Positions 1-10,359 of a stretch of DNA of 64,000 nucleotides are shown here, piece after piece. A model generated the notes under the pieces. It made no database searches. It worked only from the letters and a program-made list of their open reading frames with translations, and was not told the DNA's origin. This DNA comes from Viscum album (taxonomy: Eukaryota > Streptophyta > Magnoliopsida > Santalales > Viscaceae), in NCBI GenBank assembly GCA_963277665.1, contig OY728143.1, positions 531,498,394 to 531,562,393 of the forward strand. The letters run 5' to 3'. Within the stretch, counting starts at the first letter, position 1, and each line of letters begins with the position of its first letter. Position numbers and translations under genes: made by a program.

Positions 1-656
1 CCAATGACAACATATATTTCAATTTTTGGACAGTAGTTACCACTATTCCATAATGGAGATATTCTTGTTTTTTTAGAAGCATTGAATGAGGATAACATTG
101 ATATTGTATTCAGAAGACTTTTCTCTTAAATGATCAATAAGCCTTCATATTTACCCTAGATTAATGTTACAAGAATATCATTTAAATTTTATACACAAAA
201 AAGGGAGTGACATGATAGAAATAGAGGATAGAGGTGTAGTATTGTAACTACTAGCATGAAATGATGGAATGAAGACCACTATTTCATGTAGGTTCAATGT
301 CATGAATTTCTGGTGATGCTCAAAATCAAAACTATGATTAGATAAGAATGGTTACAGGAATGGTGTTATTTTTTGAATAATGGAATATTTTTCTAAAAAA
401 ACACAAGTAATTTGTTATTGTGCATCATTTATTTCACATTCAAATATTATTACTGGTTATACAACCCAGGAGATCATGGGAGTTCGCTTGGGGAATTCAT
501 GCATGGATGTGGAATTTGAGCTATTTGGATTTCCAACTATCATGAATCTTTCATATTCTCCAGGTATTCTTCTACATCAAATAAATGACCGGGATATGCC
601 AAATTTGATCTTTGCCTCAGTTATTTATGGACTCGAGTCTTCTTATTTTCTGGAAA
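1..656. other. AT-rich flank, no gene recognised
   Basis: This is sequence left of the proposed Helitron 5' end. It has an open frame of about 100 codons at 380-685, but that frame runs across the Helitron boundary, shows no domain and has no plant-like gene context. I see nothing else here. Confidence 0.5.
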
Positions 657-971
657 TCTATTATCTATTATATATAATGTACTAGAGTCGGATTTTTCCC
701 GCTTACGTGTCACCTTAATAAACAATCACATCACCCTTAAAAAAATTAACTTATCCAAAACTAGGAATCTGTCATCCTCTTTACCATTTCCCTCATACAT
801 CCTTGATTATTCCCTCCATCTTAGTGTTTTATTGCATCTATCGTGACCAATTCACCTCCACATTCATTCATGTTCCCATTTCCCCAACGCATCCTCCACT
901 CCTCCCTCCATCATGGTATATACTATTTTATTATTCATTGGGTTTCATCGGGTCTAATTAGGTCTCATCCC

Positions 972-1742
972 CTACTTGTCTTCTGGAAATCATTGAAAGC
1001 TATCCACTATTACACAGCTATCTCTACCCTTGTACAGTTTCTATTTTATTTTCTTATAAAGTATTTATGATACAAATGGTTTTTATTTTCATTTATTGAA
1101 CTGTTTTTTGTTCTTTTCAATTAAAATTAGTTTCTTCATGGGGGATCACATAGTTTTAGATAATAAATTCTCATAGTTTTAGATAAAATAGAAAAAATTT
1201 GTCTTAAAAAAAGTTAATCTTGTAGATTTATTTCCCATATGATTATTTAGTATCTCATGGGTGATGTTTTTACTACTTATTACATAAAAATATGATATTG
1301 ATGTTTCAACCGAGTTGCTAAGTGAAAATCTCAAAACAATGCAAGTAGGTCTATGGGTGCGTTTGTCATTTTTTTACAGAATTCTCTAAATATTGTGGCA
1401 GTTCAACTATTGCTATATAATCTATTTTTTTATCGGGTTTCATCAAGTCTCAACCCCCTATTTGTCTTCAAGCAATCATTTATGGCCATCCACTCTTCCA
1501 CAAGAATCTCAACCCCCATTTACTGTTGTTATTTCATTTTTTTTATCAGTGATTTATTGTATCGATGGTTTTCATTTGCATTTATTGATTTGTTTTTTGT
1601 CTTCAGGCATTCATTGATGGCCAACAACTCATCCATGGGAATCTCAACCCCCATGTATAGTGGATATTTCATTTTTTTAAAAATGATTTTTCATATGAAT
1701 GGTTTTCATTTTCATTTATTGATTTGTTTTTTTTCTTTTCAG
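972..1742 (+). repeat. Degenerate ~135-bp direct repeats in the Helitron
   Basis: Two good units start at 1461 and 1596 (each TTTGTCTTCA..., period 135). They share a block about a TCATTGATGG/TTATGGCCA segment, an AATCTCAACCCCCAT segment and a GGTTTTCATTTGCATTTATTGATTTG-like end. A more diverged unit lies at about 972-1120, and a fourth begins at about 1731. The open frame at 1353-1811 is a by-product of this repeat. Confidence 0.65.
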
Positions 1743-1749
1743 TTACACA

Positions 1750-2345
1750 TACTTTGTTGCGGATCTCATGGTTTCAGATCATACACCTATTTCTATATAC
1801 ACACTATATAAGGATTTTTTCAGACACATGTCACTCCCACAACGCACTGATCCTCACTTGATTACCCAGGTTCATTCCCACAACCTAATTTCCATACATC
1901 CGAATTGTCATTTACCTCCACACCTCAACCCGCTAAAAACCCTCTTCCACCTCCTACTTCATCTGATGAGCCCTCCACCAGTTCCTTCTTCTTCCGAGGA
2001 TTTCACCAAGATCGTTCTCCAAAATCTAAGGTCAGCGCTTCTTGTTGGAAATCCTTCATCACCTATTTGGATATCCGTAATCTAGGGTTTCGTAAGCTAC
2101 TCCCTTTGGACTATGAAATCTTGGGTTTAATGTTCTTCGTACATAGCTACCAGGGCTACATCGTCGTCGACCACCTTCAATTCCTTCTTGTACCTATGAT
2201 ACGGTTACTCCAAAATCATCCACTAACAACTTATCATCTATTTTTCTCTAAAATATATACTATTCTACTCTGTTGGTTATGTCATGTTCTCCTTGGTTCG
2301 ACACACATAATCCCTTCAGTAATAAGTATATTATCCTACTAGATT
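1750..2345 (+). pseudogene. Exon-like fragment of unknown origin in the Helitron
   Basis: This stretch is C- and GC-richer than its surroundings and begins after a pyrimidine-rich CTTTTCAG that resembles a splice acceptor (about 1733-1742). A frame at 1905-2342 encodes 145 residues. Its N-terminus is rich in Pro and Ser, followed by a basic stretch and a Phe/Leu/Tyr-rich tail, and I recognise no domain. Helitrons often carry captured host exons, and the composition and acceptor-like site fit that. The source gene is unknown, and the frame may be only a fragment. Confidence 0.3.
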
Positions 2346-2514
2346 GCAACACTTATCCCTTGTATTTTTCATTATATTATTATCATCTTCACACAAGGTA
2401 ATGAAACTTTTGTAATACTTTATCCTATTTGAATAGTCCAATTATTATTTGTCTTCAACAATTACCTTCTTCTGATTACAGAAAATAAACAACTTCACAG
2501 CGAACCATAACAGT

Positions 2515-2760
2515 AACTGATCATATATTTTCATCGATTAGTTGATCATGTAATATATTTTGGTAATGAAATATTTTTTAGGGTAGTGGAACAAGTTTTT
2601 TCTTTTATCATGTGTGACATGCATTTTTTTTGGGTAGTAGATCCTGTAATTCATTAGAGCAGTGGACCATATGTTTCATTAGATTAGAAAATCAAGTGTT
2701 TAATTAGATCAATTTTTCATTTTTAAATTATTTGCATGTTCACACAAGGTAATGAAAATT
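2515..2760 (+). repeat. Short degenerate repeats, GTAGTGGATC-type
   Basis: Variants of (A/G)GTAGT(G/A)GA(T/A)C followed by a T-rich stretch and ATTCATTAG recur about every 30-45 bp (around 2583, 2632, 2656 and later). A related block in the opposite orientation lies at 63300-63630. Confidence 0.5.
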
Positions 2761-3290
2761 TCAAAAAACATTATCCTACAGTGGCTGGTACATTAATTAT
2801 CTTGAATGTTAATGAGATGAATATATTTTCATAAAAGTATTTTTCAATAGTCTTTTCCTTCATGTGTCACCAAATTATCCCATCCATCATCATTATTTTT
2901 TTAAGGTACACTAATTTTGGTGGGGTTATGCATTGTAGTCCTGTTAATGTTTGGGAAGCCCATAATAGATCAAATGAAAAGAATAGAGACCTGAGATAGA
3001 ATCTGATGTGACCTCCATAAGAGACTAATGGGAGGCATAGGGCAGCTACAAGTTGCGTCATTCATTGAATTCTTGATTTCAAGTGATGACAAATCATTAG
3101 GTTATGTGTTCCGGTTGATTTAAGCTTTGTGCCAACAATGTGAATTTCTTTCTTTTTTGAGGATTCATTTATTTAATAAGAGTTATATTATATACATGTA
3201 TTTTCTGAATTCATTACATTCAATGTAATAAATATTAATATAGAGTTTCATTCTGTGAAGTGATTATTGTTGTTGATCCCTTACTAGTAT
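2761..3290. other. Helitron interior, no gene recognised
   Basis: AT-rich sequence. A minus-strand frame of 64 codons at 2867-3061 has no recognisable domain and is not called. Confidence 0.5.
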
Positions 3291-3369
3291 GATTACGGCC
3301 AGAACCCTTCACAACATCTATATCAGTAGCACTAGCAGTATCAAAATCATGGATGAATGGATATGTATA

Positions 3370-4640
3370 CAAGGTTTTTTTGTAGTTACCTTAATCCTTT
3401 AAAAAAACCACATGGAAATTCTGTATTTTTTTTGAGTTAAGATCCTCACCAGATATCACAGCGAGTGAATGAGAGGTTTGTCCATGGTCAGAACAAGCCA
3501 CCAACTCCCACTTCATTGGACTGTCCTTATCAGCCTGAAATTTACCAGGAGGCAGATCCAATCCAGAAAGATTGATGGATTCTATAGCAACCAATCCCAA
3601 GCTAGGATTCATTGAGTTCAATTCCACCATTTGTAGGAGCTGCAGAAACATTGGCACTACCTAGAAAAGTCTCTGCCTCACCAAGCTGGACAAGGCTTCC
3701 CCCTTAGACCTATTCCTGGTCTTCTTAGTATGAATAATCTTCTTCATGCCCCCTTTTTTCCATTTGTTGGATCAGATGTTGGTGCCAGACCATCTATATT
3801 AGCCACTGAGAGTTGGATCTATGCCTAAGAGACCCCATGTTTTTCATCATCCATCCCTTTGTATCTAGTCAGTTACCCCTTTGTTTCTATCTTATACACA
3901 AATGGTTCTTTAGTAGAAGAACTCCCTTGAGTTCCGACATTATGTTTGGTGACTGCACTTTTTCAAGCCTTGATACTCTAAGAGGCCTCACTCGCAGTTG
4001 TATTTTTTCTCCCTGGGATAGACCACCTTTCTTCATCAGTATGGGCATTGATACATCCTATCCACCACTGGAATTCATTAACTTACCTTGAAAAAGTTAG
4101 AAATCATAGATCAATTTAGAGATTCTCTTGAAATTTTTGTTACCAGATTGTATGGAATCTTCCTCATGATGATCTGCATAGTCTTGATCCTGCCTTTCTA
4201 AAAAAGAATCACTTCTAACCCTTGAATTATATCCCCTCTGATGTCCAATTAAGAGGGTTATTTAAAAGATCATTCCCAGCATCCATTTCATGCCTCTCCA
4301 TATGAACATCTGCAATTTCCACAGAGGAATCATCAGTATGATTTCCCCATAAAATAGGTTCTCTAAATGTTGACAGAGGAGGTTTTCCACCATCCCTTCA
4401 CATTAAATAATCTGGATTTAGTGTTGTGTCATGGTCAACCATAATAATAGCTGGAACCATTGTATTTGAAGCAACAATCCCATTCTTCAAAAAATTAGAA
4501 TTAACCATGGGTGCAACATCTTCTGTTCCAACAACCGACCATGCCTTCCAATGTTCCTTGACCTACTTCCACATCATTAGAAAAAATCAGCCCTTAATTC
4601 CTTTGGATTCATCATTAGATGGAAATTTGAAATTATAGTT
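3370..4640 (-). pseudogene. Decayed coding-like segment, function unknown
   Basis: The minus strand of this stretch has higher GC and protein-like composition, with short open pieces in different frames. The best is at 3391-3657 (88 codons), which includes the run NLSGLDLPPGKF. Other pieces around 3813-4090 and 4180-4300 read as acidic or basic hydrophilic sequence broken by several stops. I cannot name the family. A captured host gene, or an old non-LTR retrotransposon ORF1, are both possible. The orientation is opposite to the Helitron's. Confidence 0.3.
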
Positions 4641-5921
4641 TCACCTTGTCTTAATACTTTTAAATGTGTTCAAATGCATTATTATCTTTGTGCCCCATTT
4701 TATTCAGGTATAGGTGGCCAATTCCAAACTCATGGTGCCATATTCCTGGAACATGTAATGATTCTTACCAGTACATGCAATATTTAGAAATATTGTAGAA
4801 AATTTGACTTATGGTATGTGAATTATTTATATTATCCATTGTTCATATGAATATTTTTCTGACCCATCCTTTTTTATTGTATCATTATTTTGATTGGAAG
4901 AGGTACCACTATATTCTTTTTCTTGTCTCCATTTATTAAAGAATCATATTACTGTTGATCATCTTACTAACTGCATTTTCTACAGAATTTGATTTTAATA
5001 TATGGAACTACTAGTTAAATATGAGTTGGACAAGCATTTTTTACTTCTTGTTTATTTTCATGTATGGATCTGAATGTTTTGAAGCAGATTTGAATTGCAT
5101 GATTCATTAATGCCAAAAAATGGTTTTAAATGCATCATGTATGCTTGTCACTATATGTGTTCACCAACATTTTCTTTATATTAGAAGATTATATAAACAT
5201 GAACCTTCACTTACATTAATTCGTAAAACTGCTACATTTTTTTCTATGTTTTAATAATTGAATTATTTATAACTAATGATGAATACTAATTAATTGCCTG
5301 TGTAAATTACAATAGTATGAAGAAAACAAATATATTTTGAAAATATTAAATATGTATAATACCCAAGCATGGTTTTTATCATCCATTGATAGTTGCATAG
5401 ATAAATAAAAGTCGAAATTTGAGAAACACACTTTGCTAGAAGGCTTGTCCAACGCTGATATTTCAATCATTGAGTAAAATTATTTTGTTTCACTACATAC
5501 TAACTCTTGTATTTACTGCGGGTTTTCATACAGTTTTTTTAAACTACTTTTTATATATCCTACTTACCCTTATGGAATTATCTATCAAGTTGAAGTACCA
5601 TACCAATATTGGGTCTTCAATAGGAATGGAAAGAAAAAAACGAATGCCTCTATACAAAGATCCAAACATTGGCAATAAGAGGGATTCCATAATTGGCTGT
5701 GAGGATGGAAAAACATTTGACAGAGCTTCATGCTTAGCACAAATGTACAAAAACTCTAAAACCATTACCCATTTTTAATGTTGCAAATGTTATTGCAAAG
5801 AAATAATTATCTATAGACAAGTTCTTATTTGTCATTGGTTAGAAAAAAATTAGTAATATGTTTCCATCACAATTTAATTTTTAATGATTCAATGTTGATT
5901 TTTAATATTTCATATTTCAAA
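4641..5921. other. Helitron 3' half, AT-rich, no clear gene
   Basis: Overlapping open frames of 102 and 73 codons lie on the two strands at 5470-5778. The plus-strand frame contains a hydrophilic, exon-like segment around 5610-5735, but no motif I recognise. Confidence 0.4.
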
Positions 5922-6202
5922 TTTATGATACATAATTTTCCTTATTTCTCCATGCTGAAAATAATGTCGCATTCTCTTTGATATATAATTAATGATATAT
6001 CTTCATTTTTTGTATCTTTTTACATCATGTAATTTCATTTTCATTCCTTTTCATATATATTTTTTGATACATATTCTAATATTTCATTTCATTAATTTTA
6101 ATATGTCAATAAAGCTGTAATTTTAACATTTTCTAACTAATTTAATTATTAACTACTCAAACTATTAATACATTTTTGAAAATTATATTTGAATAACAGT
6201 GT

Positions 6203-6230
6203 CGTGCGTATGCACGGGTGAGGTACTAGT
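6203..6230 (+). other. Helitron 3' terminus (hairpin + CTAGT)
   Basis: Stem arms CGTGC (6203-6207) and GCACG (6212-6216), then GGTGAGGTA, then terminal CTAGT (6226-6230), with T as the next base. Confidence 0.8.
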
Positions 6231-6272
6231 TTTACTAATATCAGGGAGGGGTTATTTGGTTTATGATACATG

Positions 6273-6277
6273 GGTAA
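6273..6277. repeat. Target-site duplication of gypsy element 2, left (GGTAA)
   Basis: GGTAA stands directly before the LTR start TGTAACACCC. The right flank after 45517 reads GGTAT, a 4-of-5 match. The duplicated copy of this flank at 10355-10359 reads TGTAA, so copy 1 keeps the better match. Confidence 0.5.
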
Positions 6278-9200
6278 TGTAACACCCTGATATTTTATGA
6301 GAAGTATATTTTATTATGTATTATGTTATACACAAAGGAATATTTCAGTGCACACAACACAATCATGGCTTGCGTTATACGCAGTCATGACCTTCCTCGA
6401 TAGCATGTGTAGTATGCAATTCTGAGTTTCACTAAATAACGATATATTATTATAATATTATGAACTAGCCGTTATGAATAGTATTAACTGAATTTTAAAT
6501 TTTATTACAATATAAATCATTTTACACATTTTCTAGAATGAGGTATGAAAAAAAATCAGTTTTTTGAATAAAAGAAGTATTTTTCAAAAAAAAAATACAG
6601 TTTTACTGCCTTTTGATAGCACACACATTGTAAATCTAGTTTTTGAAATGTTTATAAGATCCATTTGACAAAAAAAATTCTTCTTTGGAATCAGGATATA
6701 AAAATTTATTTCGGATAAATTTTATCATATTATTCTGGTAACTTTCATATTTTTATGAATAGTTAAAACACGCTATATTTTAATTAAAAACAACTTTTTT
6801 CATCGCAATAATTTATATGGATATATTATGTTTTTAATTCGTTTTAAAGAGTAATTATAATATATTTTTACCATTTAATCCAATGTTGGTCATTGGAATT
6901 AATTTCACTTTGAAATTGGACATAAACAAGTGATGATCTTTGGATAGTTATTGTTTCTTAAAAACACGCTATTTGTTTTTATAACAAGAATTACATTTAA
7001 AATTTATTAATGCCACTTATATGATTTGAATTTGAAAAAATTTCCATCATTTTGGAATTAGGAATATCAAATTTATCTTAGGCTAATGTTTTGGTATTTT
7101 TCTGAAAAACATCCATTTTTGATGAATAGTGAAAACGCTGAGTTTTTGGTTAAAACCGACATTTTATTTAAATAATAATTTATTTGATTTAAATTTATTT
7201 TAGGTCAATTTATATACATAATAATTATATATGTTTAATGAAATTCATTGGAATCATTTTATAATAATTTTAGATTTATAAAAAAAATTATTGAACTTTT
7301 CACCATCTTTTACCCACCTCCTAGGAGCTTTTACAATTGTTCATAAAATATAATTTTACAACTTTTGTGAGTAGAATTTCGAAAATCAAAGAGACACGGT
7401 TAATATCAAGGAATAAAATGTGGTTCAATTATATAAAAATAATTTTTGTTGAATAGTAACTTTTTACTTTTATTTACAATGGTTAAAAGTAAATAGGGAA
7501 ATTCAATGTTAAATGAAAATTATAATAATTAAAAATAACCTTAACACTTGTCAAAACCTTATTGGATGTGTAATGGCCGACCATGGTCATCCTTGGGTCA
7601 ATTTTGGGACACCATGGAGCAACTTATGACAGACAATGACACATTAGATTAATTAATTTAACGTAATGACAAAATTGGCATTAACAAAAAAGCCTTTAGT
7701 AATTATTTTTTTAAGGGGATATATAAATTATCCTTTCGACTATAAATATTCATTGGAAATATAAAAATATTTCCTACATGTTGGTATTTTTTTTATAATA
7801 TTTAGACATCATATAAATTAAATTATTTATGACACAATAATGATGCAGTATTTACCTCATTAATAAATGATTTAAATAAATAAGATTATAATGATTAAAG
7901 TATTTTCCAAAAAATTTCCAATTCTGATTGAATGATTTTATTTCAACCATTAGTCATATTATCTTCATATTTAATGATTTTTGGACCTTTTTAAACTGAA
8001 TATTAGTTTATAATATAATAATATTTTCTCACTTTCCAATGGTGCCCCTCTCCTCCCTTATTAAAGGGCACCACCTCCCTCTCCTACTCAAACCACTTTG
8101 AGCCTTCAATATCGGACAAACCCTTCCCATTTCACATACACAATTTCATATAAATCTACTAGAGGTACCGAGCTTCTCAAAAGACCAACTCTAGTGCCCT
8201 AAGAGAATGTTTAAAGGAGGCACTTCGAAGAAGAGGTAATACCTTTTACCGTTTTCTTCAACTTCCATTCTTCTTATACTCCATATTCTTTAGTTGTTTC
8301 ATTATGAGGTATTAAAATCAGTATCCCTCATATACTTATATGTTATTATAAATATGAAACAACCCTATTTCACCTCTTATCCATCCTACGGTAAACAAAA
8401 TCACCACGTATGCGTACACACTGAATACCGTCTCCACGCCGTGGTGTAATATGTTTTCCACCACCACCTTACATGGATGGGTATAATGGTGTAAATAAAG
8501 ATTGATATATGATTATTTTAAAGTGTTATTGATTCTGAAATATTATACATAAACTTCAATACAATTCCACGATCATTGGAATGATATAATCGCTCATGCG
8601 TACGTACGGTCTACCTTCTCCACGATGTGATGCGACTCGTTCTATATGATCTTCATTGAATAATGATTATATAAATAAAATTAATGAATTAATATGATAT
8701 ATATTACACTAAAAATATTATGTAAATTATGTATCTATATCCTATAAAGAGGAATAAGAATTTATTCAACAAAACACGAATAAAAACATAAATAAATAAA
8801 CACCCGAATAACAAGTAGTAATGAAATATTACTACTAAGATGATACAAATATGACCATATATGATATCATAACAATGAATATGATTATTTAATAAGTCAT
8901 TTAAAATTATTTATGCTAAATTACATGAGGTTCGGATTCATACGAAGCATATCAGACCTAAGGTAAGAGAAAATCTCACAATCTCATTTTTATCTGAAAT
9001 TGTTTGTACTTTGGTATTTACTGGGTTGTATTTTATCGTCCACATCCATGTTTCCTCAATAATTAATATTATTTTCATCCTCCTAGAATTGTTTAAATCC
9101 AATTTTACTCTTCGTAATGTTTTTAGTAAAAGATATGAAAGGAATCTTTTGTCGTTTTTCGTACGAGGTACTCTTTGACATTTCTGGCCAAAGTACGAGA

Positions 9201-10004
9201 AGAATGATTTTTAACTTATAATGCATGAATGGATTTTTAGAACATTATTTCCAAGAATCATCCTTTACATTTTTTCAAGTTTATTCTTAAAAACTTCTTT
9301 TAGTTTAATGTTGTATAACTTTTTAAGAAAGGAATAAAAAATTGAAGTAGAAAGGATATTTTCCTCAAGAATGGAGTTCAAGTGTATTATCAAAATTATT
9401 TTCCATCTAAGATAAAATAGGGTTATGTTTCTATCTCTATTTTTACATTGATTTGATTGTTTTATGATGTAATTAATTTATGTTGTCCTTTTATCTTATA
9501 TGGGTTATGATGGCATGATGTTTAAGAATCCCATTTTTATTACATGGGTTATTCTATTATGTATGATTTATGATTTTGTGGAACACATAAGAATGGTTTC
9601 ATTATGAGATGGGTGGGACCTATATCTCCCTCCAATTCATTGGGTAATGAATTATATCTCTTGAGATAGACATGGCTGGAATGACAAGCTAAACAGGTTC
9701 AGTGATACAGGACTAGAATGAGGAGTGAACTCTGTTCAGTAATGAACTTTGTCCTCTATAATGGTCTTGGAAATGAGCATTGACTAATATGAAATGATTT
9801 TCTATTATTATGTGTGTATTCCAAAAATTTTCCTGTTTGATGTTATCATTATTTGGGATTAATTTTCTTTACTATGATTTATCCCATGACATGATATTAT
9901 GACCTCTTTTGCAGTTTAAGATTTTCAAAATGTTACATTCTTATGAATATGATATGACTGATATTTCTTTTGTTTACCCATACTGAGAATTTGAGCTCAC
10001 CCTT
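6278..10004 (+). mobile_element. Extra gypsy LTR, truncated at 3' end
   Basis: The first LTR copy begins TGTAACACCCTGATATTTTATGAG and is collinear with the LTRs of gypsy element 2, but lacks about the last 0.25 kb. It stops just before the conserved CTTTTCCCCAG block. It carries no insertion: the ATAAC site into which gypsy element 1 jumped is empty here (around 8867-8890). A degraded TATA box is at 8059-8065, a candidate splice donor at 8236, and palindromic motifs at 8407-8446 and 8591-8630. It is explained by the tandem duplication rather than by a separate insertion. Confidence 0.85.
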
Positions 10005-10312
10005 TTTTTGATACATAATTTTTCTTATTTCTCCATGCTGAAAATAATATCTCATTCCCTTTGATATATAATTAATGATATATCTTCTTTTTTGTATCTT
10101 TTTATATCATGTTATTTCATATTCATTCCTTTTAATATATCTTTTTTGATACATGTTCTTATATTTTATTTAATTCATTATTATATATCAATAAAGCAGT
10201 AATTTTATCATATTCTAACTAATTTAATTATTAACTACTCAAACTATTAATACATTTTTGAAAATCATATTTGAATAACTGCACCGTGCATATGCACGGG
10301 CGAGGTACTAGT
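10005..10312 (+). mobile_element. Duplicated Helitron 3' tail
   Basis: This is a second copy of the Helitron's last ~308 bp. Its terminal stem is a perfect 16-bp palindrome, CCGTGCATATGCACGG (10284-10299), followed by CGAGGTA and CTAGT ending at 10312. The same 47-bp flank and LTR start follow, so this is a duplicate and not an independent Helitron. Confidence 0.85.
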
Positions 10313-10359
10313 TTCACTAATATCAAGGAGGGGTTATTTGGTTTATGATACATGTGTAA

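Larger units (their letters stand above)
657..6230 (+). mobile_element. Non-autonomous Helitron
   Basis: The 3' end is clear: an inverted repeat CGTGC/GCACG at 6203-6216, then about 10 bp, then CTAGT ending at 6230 and followed by T, as in plant Helitrons. The best 5' end is TCTATTATCTATTATA at 657, preceded by A. This gives the A|T insertion site that Helitrons use, and is followed closely by a TTTTTCCCGC block of the kind often seen just inside plant Helitron 5' ends. The element is about 5.6 kb. I see no Rep/helicase coding sequence, so it would depend on an autonomous relative for rolling-circle transposition. The inside holds short repeats and decayed gene-like segments. The 3' end is well supported; the 5' end is less certain. 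Confidence 0.6.
5922..10004 (+). repeat. Tandem duplication, copy 1 (Helitron tail + LTR)
   Basis: The order Helitron 3' tail (5922-6230), 47-bp flank (6231-6277), LTR (from 6278) is repeated immediately downstream with an offset of 4,082-4,083 bp. GATACATAA is at 5927 and 10010, CTAGT ends at 6230 and 10312, and the LTR starts at 6278 and 10360. The junction at 10001-10009 joins the LTR sequence GAGCTCACCC to Helitron sequence through a T run. Confidence 0.9.

Noticed and set aside
1353..1811. 152-codon hydrophobic frame, possible membrane protein
   Set aside because: It is produced by T-rich 135-bp repeats; no start context or domain.
6278..10004. Separate solo LTR insertion
   Set aside because: Its left flank is the same as that of the gypsy 2 5' LTR and it is truncated at the duplication junction, so it is a duplicate and not a new insertion.
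10005..10312. Second independent Helitron
   Set aside because: The shared 47-bp flank and LTR start downstream show it is part of a tandem duplication.
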